Counted from the stretch's first letter, positions 9,786 to 20,673 are shown. The stretch: 38,482 bases of DNA from Paracoccus sp. (in: a-proteobacteria) (GCF_030538495.1 NZ_JAUNTW010000007.1:1-38482), one strand, 5' to 3'. Translations and numbers: made by a program. Notes: generated by a model not told the origin, from the sequence alone.

Positions 9786-11174
9786 TTACTCCGCCGGTTC
9801 AAGATGCGTGTCACGCTGTTTCTGGACCGGGCCGGGATCGACCACTTCGCGCCCCGGAACCATGATCGCATAGATGAACAACAGCGCGCCAAGCACGACC
9901 GCCACACCCGAGCCAAGGCGCATCCAGTAGAACAGCACAAGCTGATCCTGCACCTCCATGAAGAAGATCCCGTTCACCCGTTGCAGGTGGGTCTGCACCG
10001 TGCCTGCAAAGGTCAGCGTAAAGGTCATGAACAGCATCCCCGAGGACATGATCCAGAACGAGGCCATGTTCAGGACCTGATTATAGGGGTCGCGGTTCTT
10101 CAGGATCGGCATCGCATAGCTGATGATCGCCAGCACAAGGCAGACATAGGCACCGTAAAAGGCAAGGTGGCCATGCGCGGCGGTGATCTGCGTGCCGTGG
10201 CTGTAATAGTTGACGCCGTGCAGCGTGTGCAGGAAGCCCCAGACGCCTGCGCCAAAAAAGGCCAGCACCGCGCAGCCAAGGCTCCACAGCATCGCGGCCT
10301 TGTTCGGGTGATCGCGGCGGCCCTTCCACACCATGATGAAGGCAAAGGCCATCATGGCAAAGAACGGCACCACCTCGAAGGACGAGAAGATCGAGCCGAT
10401 CCACTGCCAATAGGCAGGCAGACCGATCCAATAGTAGTGGTGGCCGGTGCCAAGGATGCCCGAGAACAGCGCCGTGGCGACGATGACATACAGCCATTTT
10501 TCCACGACTTCGCGGTCAACGCCGGTCAGTTTCAGCATCAGAAAGGCCAGAATCGCGGCCATGATCAGTTCCCAGACGCCTTCCACCCACAGATGGATCA
10601 CATACCACCAGTATTGTTTGTCCAGCACCAGATTCGACGGGTTGTAAAACGCAAACAGGAACAGCAGCGCCAGACCCCACAGGCCCACCATCAGGATCGT
10701 GGACACGGATGTTTTGCGCCCCTTCAGCAGCGTCAGCGTGCAGTTATACAGGAAAATCAGGGCGGCCACGACGATGCCCAGTTTCACCCAGATGGGCTGT
10801 TCTAGAAATTCGCGCCCCTCTTTCCCCAGCAGCCAGTTGCCGTGGAACAGGTCGAACACATAGGTCAGAACCGCGCCCAGCGTGCCGACCACCATAATCG
10901 CCAACTGGATATAGGCCAGTGTGGGGGAATGGATGTCGCGTTCGGCCTCTTCGGGCAGCAGGAAATAGGTTGCGCCAAAAAAGCCCAGCAGCAGCCACAC
11001 CACCAAGGAATTGGAATGCAGCATCCGCACGACGTGGAACGGCACCAGATCCGACAGGAAATTCGGGTTCACATAGATGTAACCCATCACCAGACCCATT
11101 GTGACCTGCACGGCAAACAAGGCCATGGCGACCGCAAAATAGGCATAGGCGATCCGTTGTGTTGCGTATCTCAT
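9786..11174 (-). CDS. norB: Nitric oxide reductase subunit B (cytochrome b, catalytic)
   Basis: Catalytic subunit of the cytochrome c-dependent NO reductase, which joins two NO to N2O at a heme b3/FeB centre in the cytoplasmic membrane. The 462 residues should form twelve helices. Visible heme-copper-superfamily motifs include the low-spin heme histidine in HVVRMLHSN, the FeB ligand region GTGHHYYWIG, and TLHGVNYYSHGTQITAAHGHLAFYGAY with the heme ligands in the C-terminal half. It has no quinol-oxidising N-terminal extension (as in qNor), in keeping with the separate norC upstream. The start is 12 nt after the norC stop. Confidence 0.97.
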   Translation of the reverse strand: MRYATQRIAYAYFAVAMALFAVQVTMGLVMGYIYVNPNFLSDLVPFHVVRMLHSNSLVVWLLLGFFGATYFLLPEEAERDIHSPTLAYIQLAIMVVGTLGAVLTYVFDLFHGNWLLGKEGREFLEQPIWVKLGIVVAALIFLYNCTLTLLKGRKTSVSTILMVGLWGLALLFLFAFYNPSNLVLDKQYWWYVIHLWVEGVWELIMAAILAFLMLKLTGVDREVVEKWLYVIVATALFSGILGTGHHYYWIGLPAYWQWIGSIFSSFEVVPFFAMMAFAFIMVWKGRRDHPNKAAMLWSLGCAVLAFFGAGVWGFLHTLHGVNYYSHGTQITAAHGHLAFYGAYVCLVLAIISYAMPILKNRDPYNQVLNMASFWIMSSGMLFMTFTLTFAGTVQTHLQRVNGIFFMEVQDQLVLFYWMRLGSGVAVVLGALLFIYAIMVPGREVVDPGPVQKQRDTHLEPAE

Positions 11175-11186
11175 GTTCAGGTCTCC

Positions 11187-11639
11187 TTAGCCGGCGTCAT
11201 TGGGGGGCCAGTTTTGCGTGTTGATCCGCCCGGTCCACAGCAGGAAATCGGTCAATTGCTGATATTCCTGTTCGGACAGGCCGAAATTCGGCATCTGGCG
11301 ACGGCCGGGAATGTTCGTCGGCATGGCGTCCATCCATCCCGACAGCATCGACAATGCGGCCTCGGGGTCGTCCTGCACGCCCCAGCGTTTCATGACATTG
11401 CCCAGTTCGGGCGCGTAATACGCCCCTTCGCCCAAGAGCGTATGACAGTTGATACAGCCATTGCGTTCCCAGACATGTTTGCCTGCGGCGACGCTTTCGG
11501 TCAGGCCCTCTTTGTCGGTGGATACGTTGACGGCGTAATAATGGCTGTGGACCGACAGGCCGCCAAAGATCAGAATAAAGAACAGCGACCCGCCATAAAA
11601 GACGTTGCGGGCCATGCTTTTGGTCATGACTTCGCTCAT
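11187..11639 (-). CDS. norC: Nitric oxide reductase subunit C (membrane-anchored cytochrome c)
   Basis: Electron-entry subunit of NO reductase. The 150-residue product has one N-terminal membrane anchor (about residues 12-32, uncleaved) and a periplasmic cytochrome c domain with the heme motif CINCH at 62-66. The likely axial Met is in RQMPNFGLSEQE. It is the first gene of the norCBQDEF operon. ATG 11639 was used; a second in-frame ATG five codons later is also possible. The FNR/Nnr-type box at 11703-11716 is centred about 70 bp upstream, pointing to control by the regulator encoded at 4230-4928. Confidence 0.96.
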   Translation of the reverse strand: MSEVMTKSMARNVFYGGSLFFILIFGGLSVHSHYYAVNVSTDKEGLTESVAAGKHVWERNGCINCHTLLGEGAYYAPELGNVMKRWGVQDDPEAALSMLSGWMDAMPTNIPGRRQMPNFGLSEQEYQQLTDFLLWTGRINTQNWPPNDAG

Positions 11640-11702
11640 GCGCAGTCCTTTCCATGCGGTTGCAACTGAGACCCAGCCTGTTCGGTCGCAAACACATTTG
11701 CC

Positions 11703-11716
11703 TTAACGAAAGTCAA
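11703..11716 (-). promoter_or_regulatory. FNR/Nnr-type box upstream of norC
   Basis: The site TTAACGAAAGTCAA has a perfect GTCAA half-site and a TTAAC half-site with a 4-bp spacer. It is centred about 70 bp before the norC ATG. It is nearly the same as the nosR site, sharing the GAAA spacer. It is one of two such sites in the 230-bp norC-nirS divergent gap. Confidence 0.7.
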
Positions 11717-11795
11717 AATTGCGTGGGAATGACGCGATACGGGCGCGCGGCCTGTGGGTTGTGCCAGAATGTCGCAGGCCCGCGGTCACAGCCAT

Positions 11796-11809
11796 TTGAA
11801 AAAAGTCAA
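11796..11809 (+). promoter_or_regulatory. FNR/Nnr-type box upstream of nirS
   Basis: The site TTGAAAAAAGTCAA (TTGAA-N4-GTCAA) is centred about 67 bp before the nirS ATG. Its position mirrors the norC site, so each divergent operon appears to have its own activator site. Of the four sites in the window it is among the closest to the FNR-type consensus. Confidence 0.72.
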
Positions 11810-11833
11810 GGAACCCGAACCGATTCCCAATGA

Positions 11834-13639
<1,806 letters not shown>

Positions 13640-13646
13640 TCCTTTC

Positions 13647-13671
13647 GGGGGGCGGTTCCGCGCCGCCCCCC
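13647..13671 (+). other. GC-rich hairpin between nirS and nirE
   Basis: A perfect 9-bp stem (GGGGGGCGG at 13647-13655 with CCGCCCCCC at 13663-13671) closes a 7-nt loop, 7 nt after the nirS stop. No T-run follows, so a standard Rho-independent terminator is unlikely. A partial terminator or an mRNA-stabilising 3' end that keeps nirS message above that of the d1-biosynthesis genes fits the position; that role is inferred. Confidence 0.6.
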
Positions 13672-13711
13672 AACCCCGACACTCATAAGCCACCTTTGAA
13701 AGGAAGCGGAT

Positions 13712-14488
13712 ATGACAGGACAGGTTCATCTGATCGGCACAGGTCCGGGCGACCCGGAATTGCTGACGATGCGGGCCTTGCGCCTGATGCAATCGGCGGA
13801 TGTGGTGGTTTTTGATCGGTTGGTGTCCGACGAAATCATGGCGCTGATTCCATCCCGCACGCGGCGGGTGGCGGTCGGCAAATCATCGGGGTTTCACCCG
13901 GTCCCGCAGGATCAGATCAATGCGATTCTGGTCGATCTGGCGCGTCAGGGGCTGGTGGTCGCGCGGCTTAAAGGGGGCGATCCGCTGATTTTCGGCCGTG
14001 GCAGCGAAGAGGCGGCGGTTCTGCGCGCCGCCGGTATCCCCTGCGATTACACGCCGGGCATTACGGCGGCGCAGGGGATGGCCGCGTCTACGGGGGTTCC
14101 GCTGACGCATCGCGGGCTGGCCACGGCGGTGCGTTATGTCACCGGACATCGGGCGCGGGATGCGGAACTGGAACTGGATTGGGCGTCGCTGGCCGACCCG
14201 GATTGCACGCTGGTTGTCTATATGGGGGCCGCGAATATGGCTGAAATCGCCACGCGGCTGATGGAACACGGTTTGCCCTCTGACACGCCGGTTCTGGCGG
14301 TGTCGCATGTGACCACGCCGCGCGAAATGCGCATGGTGTCGCAACTGGACCAGATCGCCGCCGACATCGCCGCGCGCCCTATGCCCGCGCCGGTGCTGTT
14401 TGTGATTGGGCGCGTGGTGTCGCTGTGCGATGCGGCGCAGCCTGTGCCGGTCCCGATCCGGCCATGGCTGCGGGTTGCGCATGGTTAG
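13712..14488 (+). CDS. nirE: Uroporphyrinogen-III C-methyltransferase NirE
   Basis: SAM-dependent enzyme that methylates uroporphyrinogen III at C2 and C7 to give precorrin-2, which opens the siroheme and heme d1 routes. The 258 residues are the usual CobA/SUMT length, with the glycine-rich GTGPGDPELLT loop at the start, the VVARLKGGDPLIFGRGSEE motif, and the GITAAQG and STGVPLTHRG motifs. No CysG-type dehydrogenase/ferrochelatase part is fused, so precorrin-2 must be turned into siroheme elsewhere. The ribosome-binding site is AAAGGAAG. The 3' end overlaps nirC by 8 nt. Confidence 0.96.
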   Translation: MTGQVHLIGTGPGDPELLTMRALRLMQSADVVVFDRLVSDEIMALIPSRTRRVAVGKSSGFHPVPQDQINAILVDLARQGLVVARLKGGDPLIFGRGSEEAAVLRAAGIPCDYTPGITAAQGMAASTGVPLTHRGLATAVRYVTGHRARDAELELDWASLADPDCTLVVYMGAANMAEIATRLMEHGLPSDTPVLAVSHVTTPREMRMVSQLDQIAADIAARPMPAPVLFVIGRVVSLCDAAQPVPVPIRPWLRVAHG

Positions 14489-14795
14489 GGCGGGGCTGGT
14501 TGCGTTTGTGATCACGGGCGGGGCGGCGTGGGCCGATCCTGTGATCACGTCCGAACGTCAGGCCGCATTGGAACATATGGTCATTCAGGATTGCGGATCC
14601 TGCCACGGTCTGACCATGCGCGGCGGATTGGGAACGCCCATCACCCCCGCCGATCTGGCCGGGCGCGATACCGAAGGTCTGGCCGAGATCATCCTGAACG
14701 GCATCCCCGGCACCGCCATGCCGCCCTGGCGTCCGCTGATCGCCGAACACGAAGCCCATTGGATCGCCGAATATCTGCAAAAGGAACGCCCATGA
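14481..14795 (+). CDS. nirC: NirC, periplasmic c-type cytochrome
   Basis: Small class I cytochrome c, 104 residues, with a Sec signal (MVRAGLVAFVITGGAAWA) and heme motif CGSCH at 38-42. The axial Met is likely in GTAMPPWRPL. NirC homologues donate electrons to NirS or take part in d1 maturation. The frame is open further upstream, but ATG 14481 gives the proper signal peptide and overlaps the nirE stop by 8 nt. The 3' end overlaps nirF in an ATGA arrangement. Confidence 0.92.
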   Translation: MVRAGLVAFVITGGAAWADPVITSERQAALEHMVIQDCGSCHGLTMRGGLGTPITPADLAGRDTEGLAEIILNGIPGTAMPPWRPLIAEHEAHWIAEYLQKERP

Positions 14796-15946
14796 AACCG
14801 CTGTTTTCTGTGATCGCTGCTGCTTTGCTGGCTCTGCCCGCATGGGCGGACGACACCATCACCACCGGCGAAATGGGCGTCGTCATTGAACGCGCCACCG
14901 GGTCGGTGCTGATCGTGTCGCATACCAAACGCGCCACGATTGCCCGGATCGATGGCTTGGGCGATTTGTCCCATGCCAGCGTGACCTTTTCCCCCGATCA
15001 GCGATTCGCCTATGTCTTTGGCCGCGACGGAGGGTTAACGCAGATCGACATGACCACCCAGACGATTGCCAACCGCATTATTCAGGGCGGCAATTCCATC
15101 GGGGGCGCGATTTCCGATGATGGGCGGCTGGTCGCGGTGTCGAATTACGAACCCGGCGGGGTCAAAGTCTTTGACGCGCAGACGCTGGAACTGGTGTCCG
15201 ATATTGCGATGAACAGCAAAACCGTGGGGCTGGCCGATGTGCCGGGCGGGCGGTTTATCGTCGCGACCTGGGACACCGGGCAGGCATGGCTGCTGGACCC
15301 GTCCACCGACCCCGAAAACCCGGTCGTTGCGGTGATTGATGGCGTGGGGGCCAACCCCTATGACGCGCTGATGACCGGGAACGGGCGCAACTACATCATC
15401 GGGCTGTTTGGCGAAAAGGGGCTGACGGCGATTGATCTGTGGTCGGACGATCCGCAGCCGGTGCGGTTCCTGCCCGATTATGGCAAGGATCAGGACGATC
15501 TGCCCGTCTATAAAATGCCGCATTTGCAGGGCTGGACTCTGGCTGGTGATACCTTTGCGCTGCCCGCCGTGGGGCTGCATCAACTGCTGTGGGTCGATGC
15601 CGCGACGCTGGGGGAAACGGGGCGCACGGATTTGCACGGGCAACCCATCTTTGCTTTGGCCCGCCCGGATGAACGCGAAATCTGGGTCAATTTCGCGCCG
15701 CCCCACAACGACACTTTGCAGGTGATCGACACGATGACGCATGACGTGATCCAGACGCTGACACCCGGCCCCGGTGTCCTGCATATGGAGTTCACCCCCC
15801 GCGGGCGCGAGGTGTGGTTGTCGGTGCGCGACGAAAACCGGATCGAGATTCGCGACACCCACAGCTATCAGGTGATCGACAGCATTCCGGCACAGGCTCC
15901 GTCTGGCATTTTCTTTACCGACCGCGCCTATCGTCTGGGGTTGTGA
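14792..15946 (+). CDS. nirF: NirF, heme d1 biosynthesis propeller protein
   Basis: Periplasmic protein required for late heme d1 synthesis; it resembles the d1 domain of NirS but has no c-heme motif. The precursor is 384 residues from ATG 14792, with a clear Sec signal (MKPLFSVIAAALLALPAWA followed by DD). No lipobox cysteine is present, so it should be soluble in the periplasm, unlike the lipoprotein form reported in Pseudomonas. The remainder is a beta-propeller with repeated segments such as TFSPDQRFAYVFGRDG, closely like NirN. The frame is open upstream into nirC, but only this ATG gives a signal peptide and the ATGA overlap with nirC. Confidence 0.94.
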   Translation: MKPLFSVIAAALLALPAWADDTITTGEMGVVIERATGSVLIVSHTKRATIARIDGLGDLSHASVTFSPDQRFAYVFGRDGGLTQIDMTTQTIANRIIQGGNSIGGAISDDGRLVAVSNYEPGGVKVFDAQTLELVSDIAMNSKTVGLADVPGGRFIVATWDTGQAWLLDPSTDPENPVVAVIDGVGANPYDALMTGNGRNYIIGLFGEKGLTAIDLWSDDPQPVRFLPDYGKDQDDLPVYKMPHLQGWTLAGDTFALPAVGLHQLLWVDAATLGETGRTDLHGQPIFALARPDEREIWVNFAPPHNDTLQVIDTMTHDVIQTLTPGPGVLHMEFTPRGREVWLSVRDENRIEIRDTHSYQVIDSIPAQAPSGIFFTDRAYRLGL

Positions 15947-15947
15947 C

Positions 15948-16943
15948 ATGCTGGACGGTCAGACCTGCCCGATTGATCTGCGCCTGATGGATGAATTTCA
16001 GCGCGATTTCCCGCTGGTGCCGCGCCCCTTTGCGGTGATGGGCCGGGCGTTAGGGATTGCCGAAACGGATGTCATCGCCCGCCTGCGCGCCTTGCAAAGC
16101 AGCGGCCATATCACGCGCGTGGGCGCGACCTGCCGCCCCAACAGCGCGGGGGCATCCACGCTGGCGGCCCTGGCGGTGCCAGCGGACCGGATCGAGCCGA
16201 TCGCCGCGATCGTCGGCGCGGAACCCGGCGTCAACCATTCCTATCTGCGCGAAGATGACTGGAACCTGTGGTTCGTCGCCACGGCACCCGATGCGGACGG
16301 GCTGGCGGCATCGCTGGCGCGGATCGAAGCGGCCAGCGGGCTGCGGGTTTTGTCGCTGCCGCTGGTCACGCCGTATAACATTGATCTGGGGTTCCGGCTG
16401 TCGGGACCGGCGCGCGCGATGCAGGCGGATCGCCCCGCCGATCTGTCGGTGCTGCGCCCCTGCGACCGGGCGTTGATGCAATCGCTGTCGGCGGGGCTGG
16501 ATCTGGTCGCGCAGCCCTTTGCCGCCTTGGCCGAACGGCTGGAGCGCACGGAATCCGACATCATCGCCCGGATCGGCCAGCTCGCGGCGGCGCGGTTGCT
16601 GACCCGTGTGGGCGTGATCGTGCGGCACCGGCGGTTGGGATACCGCGCCAATGCCATGGTGGTGTGGCAGGTGCCGGACGACCGCATCGACGCCGCAGGC
16701 CGCGCCTTGGCTGCAACGCCGGGGGTGACGCTGTCCTATCGCCGCCGGGTGGTGCCGGGGGTCTGGGAATGGCCGCTGTTTTGCATGATCCACGCCCAAA
16801 GCCGCGAACAGGCGCGCACCGTTCTGGACGCGGCGCGGGCGCATCCTGAACTGTCGGGCGCGGCGCATAAGGTTCTGTTTTCCACCCGCTGTTTCAAACA
16901 AACCGGCGCCCTGATCGCGCCCGCAAAAGGTGTTGCCCCATGA
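15948..16943 (+). CDS. nirD: NirDL, fused siroheme decarboxylase subunits
   Basis: A 331-residue protein built of two Lrp/AsnC-like halves, each with a winged-helix N-part and a ferredoxin-like C-part (about 1-150 and 155-325). The halves correspond to NirD and NirL. With NirG and NirH it decarboxylates siroheme to didecarboxysiroheme, the NirJ substrate. The repeated framework is visible in LMDEFQRDFPLVPRPFAVM and LMQSLSAGLDLVAQPFAAL. Another repeat is PGVNHSYLREDDWNLWF versus PGVTLSYRRRVVPGVWEWPLF. The gene starts 1 nt after the nirF stop and overlaps nirG by 4 nt. Despite the fold, it is an enzyme and not expected to be a DNA-binding regulator. Confidence 0.93.
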   Translation: MLDGQTCPIDLRLMDEFQRDFPLVPRPFAVMGRALGIAETDVIARLRALQSSGHITRVGATCRPNSAGASTLAALAVPADRIEPIAAIVGAEPGVNHSYLREDDWNLWFVATAPDADGLAASLARIEAASGLRVLSLPLVTPYNIDLGFRLSGPARAMQADRPADLSVLRPCDRALMQSLSAGLDLVAQPFAALAERLERTESDIIARIGQLAAARLLTRVGVIVRHRRLGYRANAMVVWQVPDDRIDAAGRALAATPGVTLSYRRRVVPGVWEWPLFCMIHAQSREQARTVLDAARAHPELSGAAHKVLFSTRCFKQTGALIAPAKGVAP

Positions 16944-17422
16944 CCCGACCGCTTCGCCATACCTTGCCCGATGACGCTCTGGACGCGACCGACCGCGCGA
17001 TTCTCAACGCGCTGCAAGACGGCTTTCCGGTGTCCGAACACCCCTTTGCCGATGCGGGCGTGCCGCTGGGCGTGGATGAAACGGACCTGATCGGCCGCTT
17101 GCGCCGGATGCGCGATCTGGGCGCGATTACGCGGTTCGGCCCGTTTTTCGACGCCGCCGCCATGGGGGGCGCGTTCTGCCTGTGCGCCATCGAGGTGCCG
17201 CAAGATCGCTTTGATGAGGTCGTGACTTTGGTCAATGCCCATCCCGAGGTGGCGCATAATTATGAACGCAACCACCAACTGAATATGTGGTTCGTGCTGG
17301 CGACGGAAACGCCCGACGGCATCCGCCGCTGCGCACGCCGCATTGAAAAAGAAACGGGTCTGCGCGTGCTGATGTTCCCCAAAGAACACGAATTTTTCAT
17401 TGGATTCCGGGTGCCTGCATGA
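16940..17422 (+). CDS. nirG: NirG, siroheme decarboxylase subunit
   Basis: A 160-residue Lrp/AsnC-like protein, homologous to one half of NirDL, acting in the siroheme decarboxylase step of heme d1 synthesis. It shows the family pattern LDATDRAILNALQDGFPVSEHPFADA and HPEVAHNYERNHQLNMWFVLATE, with the His/Tyr pair expected at the active site. It overlaps both neighbours by 4 nt (ATGA), as the whole d1 cassette does. It is told apart from NirH by its acidic Met-Phe-Pro-Lys-Glu-His ending and by its order in the operon. Confidence 0.9.
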   Translation: MTRPLRHTLPDDALDATDRAILNALQDGFPVSEHPFADAGVPLGVDETDLIGRLRRMRDLGAITRFGPFFDAAAMGGAFCLCAIEVPQDRFDEVVTLVNAHPEVAHNYERNHQLNMWFVLATETPDGIRRCARRIEKETGLRVLMFPKEHEFFIGFRVPA

Positions 17423-17919
17423 ATCACATCGCCTCTGTTCTGGATCCCACCGACCGCCGCATCATCACCGCCACGCAAAGCGGGCTGCCGCTGGTGCCGC
17501 AGCCTTATCGTGAAATCGCGGGTTGGCTGAACCTGCCGGAATCCGAGGTGATCGCCCGTATCCGCGGATTGCAGGACCGCGGCGTCATCCGCCGCATCGC
17601 CATTGCGCCCAATCATTACGCCCTTGGCATGACCGCCAACGGCATGAGCGTGTGGGACATCGACGATGCTCGCGCGGTTGAACTGGGCGAACAGATCGGG
17701 GCGCTGCCTGCGGTGACGCATTGTTATCTGCGCCCGCGCGCGCGGCCGGTCTGGCCCTATAACCTGTTTGCGATGATCCACGGACCGGATCGCGACACCG
17801 TAGAACAGCACCGCCGCGACATCGCCGCGATTCTGGGCGATGCCTGCCGGGCGTCGGATATTTTGTATTCCACGCGGATCCTGAAAAAGACCGGCCTGCG
17901 TCTGGCCCGCGACAGCTAA
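17419..17919 (+). CDS. nirH: NirH, siroheme decarboxylase subunit
   Basis: A 166-residue Lrp/AsnC-like subunit of siroheme decarboxylase. The N-terminal part [27 protein letters not shown] is the winged helix. The second part carries the [26 protein letters not shown] motif shared with the NirL-like half of NirDL. The C-terminus ends in [13 protein letters not shown], a close counterpart of the FSTRCFKQTGALI ending of NirDL. That suggests NirH and the second half of NirDL share an ancestor. It is coupled to nirG by a 4-nt overlap and lies 11 nt before nirJ. Confidence 0.91.
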   Translation: MNHIASVLDPTDRRIITATQSGLPLVPQPYREIAGWLNLPESEVIARIRGLQDRGVIRRIAIAPNHYALGMTANGMSVWDIDDARAVELGEQIGALPAVTHCYLRPRARPVWPYNLFAMIHGPDRDTVEQHRRDIAAILGDACRASDILYSTRILKKTGLRLARDS

Positions 17920-17930
17920 GGGGGCGTCTT

Positions 17931-19151
17931 ATGTTCCGTCTGACCCAATATATGCAGCAATTGCTGAACCCCACGCCGGTGCGCCATCGGGCCGCGCCCG
18001 GGGGCGTGGTCAAACCCGTGGTGATCTGGAACCTGACGCGCACCTGCAATCTGCGCTGTCGTCATTGCTATACCACCAGTGCGGATGTGCCGTTTCCGGG
18101 CGAACTGACCCATGATCAGGCCATGGGCGTGCTGGATGATCTGCGCAGCTTCAACATCCCGGCGCTGATTTTGTCGGGCGGGGAACCTCTGTCGCGGTTT
18201 GATTTCTGGGAACTGGCCGCGCGCGCCAAGGAACTGACGTTTCGTCATTTGTCCCTGTCCACCAACGGCACCAAGCTGGGCGGCGAAAATGCCGACCGCG
18301 TGGCGGAACTGGGCTTCGATTATGTCGGCATTTCGCTGGACGGGATCGGGGCGGTGAATGACTGGTTCCGGGGCGTGGACGGTGCCTATGCCGATGCATT
18401 GGCCGGGGTGCGGGCCTGTCTGGCGCGCGGGGTCAAGGTCGGCCTGCGTTACACCATCACCCGCGAAAACAGCCATGACCTGCCCGCCATGCTGGATCTG
18501 TGCGAAGCCGAAGGCGTGGACAAATTCTATCTGTCGCATCTGGTCTATGCGGGCCGAGGCGACAAACACCGGGGCGAAGATACCGAACACGCCCATACCC
18601 GCCGCGCCATGGATATTCTGCTGGACCGGGCATGGGATGCGGTTCAGGCAGGGCGGCCTTTGGAAATTGTGACCGGCAATAATGATGCCGATGCGGTGTG
18701 GTTTCTGAACTGGGCCGCGCGCCACTTTCCCGCAGATCGCGTTGACCATGTGCGCCAGCATCTGCTGGCCTGGGGCGGCAATTCGTCGGGGGTGGGCGTC
18801 GCCAATATCGACCCGCAGGGTAAGGTTCACCCCGACACCTATTGGTCGGATTACACCATCGGCAGCGTCAAGGACGCGCCCTTTAGCCAGTGGTGGACCG
18901 GCGATGATCCGATGCTGGCCACGCTGCGCACCCGGCCGCGCCCGCTGAAGGGGCGCTGCGGGGCCTGCGCGCATAAAATGGTGTGCGGCGGCAATACCCG
19001 CATCCGCGCGCTGCAACTGACCGGCGATCCATGGGCCGAGGATCCGGCCTGTTACCTGACCAATGGCGAAATCGGCGTCGATGATGCCGTCCGCCTGACC
19101 AATCTTCCCTTCAAAGGCAAAAGCCATGATCCGGTTCATCAGTTCTTTTAA
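17931..19151 (+). CDS. nirJ: NirJ, radical SAM heme d1 biosynthesis enzyme
   Basis: Radical SAM/SPASM-type enzyme that removes two propionate side chains from didecarboxysiroheme on the way to heme d1. The 406-residue protein has the radical SAM cluster motif C-x3-C-x2-C at 39-46 (CNLRCRHC). The GGEP SAM-binding motif is in [13 protein letters not shown]. The C-terminal cysteine-rich part ([19 protein letters not shown] and a later Cys near DPAC) suits an auxiliary Fe-S cluster. Length agrees with known NirJ (about 390-410). GGGGGCG precedes the ATG. The 3' end overlaps nirN by 26 nt. Confidence 0.96.
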   Translation: MFRLTQYMQQLLNPTPVRHRAAPGGVVKPVVIWNLTRTCNLRCRHCYTTSADVPFPGELTHDQAMGVLDDLRSFNIPALILSGGEPLSRFDFWELAARAKELTFRHLSLSTNGTKLGGENADRVAELGFDYVGISLDGIGAVNDWFRGVDGAYADALAGVRACLARGVKVGLRYTITRENSHDLPAMLDLCEAEGVDKFYLSHLVYAGRGDKHRGEDTEHAHTRRAMDILLDRAWDAVQAGRPLEIVTGNNDADAVWFLNWAARHFPADRVDHVRQHLLAWGGNSSGVGVANIDPQGKVHPDTYWSDYTIGSVKDAPFSQWWTGDDPMLATLRTRPRPLKGRCGACAHKMVCGGNTRIRALQLTGDPWAEDPACYLTNGEIGVDDAVRLTNLPFKGKSHDPVHQFF

Positions 19152-20673
19152 TCTGGCCCTGTTGCTGGCCGCGCCGGTTCTGGCCGATGCGGCGGATCAT
19201 TACGCCACCCATTGCGCGGCCTGTCATGCCGAAACCCGTCTGGGCGGCACGGGTCCGGCGCTGATCCCCGAAGCCTTGGGCCGTCAGCGTCCCGACGCGC
19301 TGACCGCGACCATCTCGGGCGGGCGTCCGGCCACGCAGATGCCAGCCTTTGGTGATGAGCTGACCGCCGATGAGATCGCGGCTTTGGTCGATTATATCCG
19401 CACGCCGCTGGGCTATATGCCCGACTGGACGATGGACGACATCGCCGCCAGCCGCGATATGCGCGACGATTACAGCCCCGCCGATGCGCCGGTCTTTGAC
19501 GCGGACCCGATGAACATCACGTTGGTTGTGGAAACCGGCGACAGCCATGTGTCGGTGCTGGACGGGGACGCGCTGACGGTGCTGGATCGGTTCGAAACCC
19601 CCTTTGCCGTGCATGGCGGCCCGAAATTCAGCCCCGATGGCCGTTATGTGTTCATCATGGCCCGCGACGGCTGGGTGCAGAAATACGACATCTGGTCACT
19701 GGCCGAGGTGGGCCGCGTCCGCGCGGGCGTCAACAGCCGCAACATCGCCATGTCCGCCGATGGCAAATGGCTGGCCGTGGCCAATTACCTGCCGCATACG
19801 CTGTCGATCCTGTCCACCGATGATCTGACGCCCGCCCGCGTCATTCCCATCATCGCCAAGGACAAAACCACCAGCCGCGTGTCCGCCGTGTATCAGGCGC
19901 CGCAGCGGAACAGCTTTATTCTGGCGCTGAAAGACGCGCCCGAGATTTGGGAAATCGGCACGACCGACGATGCCGGGCCGTTTTATGACGGCTTTGTCCA
20001 CAATTACCAACCCGGTCAGGTCGAGGCCGTGGGAACCGAACAGGGCCTGTTTGCCCGCCGCCGCATTGCGGTGGAACAGGCTCTGGATGATTTCTTTTTC
20101 ACCCCCGATTACCGCCATCTGATCGGCACCAATCGCGACGGCGACAAAGGCGTGGTGGTCAATCTGGATGTGGGGCGTGAAATTGCGGAACTGCCCTTGC
20201 CGGGGATGCCGCATCTGGGGTCGGGGATCACATGGGACAGCGGCGGGCGTCGCGTCATGGCCACCCCCCATCTGAACGAAGGCGTGCTGTCCGTCATCGA
20301 CATTGACACATGGGAATTGGTGAAAACCATCGAAACCGCCGGTCCCGGCTTTTTCCTGCGCAGCCATGAAAATACCCCCTATGTCTGGGCGGATGTGTTT
20401 TTCGGGCCGAACCGGGACAAAATGCACATCATCGACAAGGAAAGCCTGGACATCGTGCAGACGCTGGACCCCGAACCGGGAACGACCGTGGCGCATACCG
20501 AATTCACCCGTGACGGGACATATGCGCTCGTGTCGATCTGGGAACAGGACGGCGCGGTGATTGTTTACGATGCCGCCACCCTGACCGAAGTCACCCGCCT
20601 GCCTATGTCCAAACCATCCGGGAAATACAATGTCTGGAACAAAATCACCTTCAGCGACGGCACCAGCCACTGA
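19126..20673 (+). CDS. nirN: NirN, dihydro-heme d1 dehydrogenase (c-heme plus d1 propeller)
   Basis: Periplasmic NirS-like protein that catalyses the last d1 step, making the acrylate double bond, before the cofactor passes to NirS. The 515-residue precursor has a Sec signal ending at about residue 20, a cytochrome c domain with CAACH at 30-34, and a propeller domain with a conserved His in [13 protein letters not shown]. It lacks the extended N-terminal arm of NirS, so the His40/Tyr48 equivalents are absent. The start lies inside the end of nirJ (26-nt overlap). The nirN end overlaps the next small gene by 44 nt. Confidence 0.93.
   Translation: MIRFISSFNLALLLAAPVLADAADHYATHCAACHAETRLGGTGPALIPEALGRQRPDALTATISGGRPATQMPAFGDELTADEIAALVDYIRTPLGYMPDWTMDDIAASRDMRDDYSPADAPVFDADPMNITLVVETGDSHVSVLDGDALTVLDRFETPFAVHGGPKFSPDGRYVFIMARDGWVQKYDIWSLAEVGRVRAGVNSRNIAMSADGKWLAVANYLPHTLSILSTDDLTPARVIPIIAKDKTTSRVSAVYQAPQRNSFILALKDAPEIWEIGTTDDAGPFYDGFVHNYQPGQVEAVGTEQGLFARRRIAVEQALDDFFFTPDYRHLIGTNRDGDKGVVVNLDVGREIAELPLPGMPHLGSGITWDSGGRRVMATPHLNEGVLSVIDIDTWELVKTIETAGPGFFLRSHENTPYVWADVFFGPNRDKMHIIDKESLDIVQTLDPEPGTTVAHTEFTRDGTYALVSIWEQDGAVIVYDAATLTEVTRLPMSKPSGKYNVWNKITFSDGTSH

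Noticed and set aside
8589..10805. Plus-strand open frame of 738 codons opposite norD, norQ and norB
   Set aside because: It runs across three real genes and their boundaries, and its translation is a mirror of their codon bias.
13647..13671. Simple Rho-independent terminator of nirS
   Set aside because: No T-run follows the stem and nirE continues 40 bp later on the same strand without an evident promoter.
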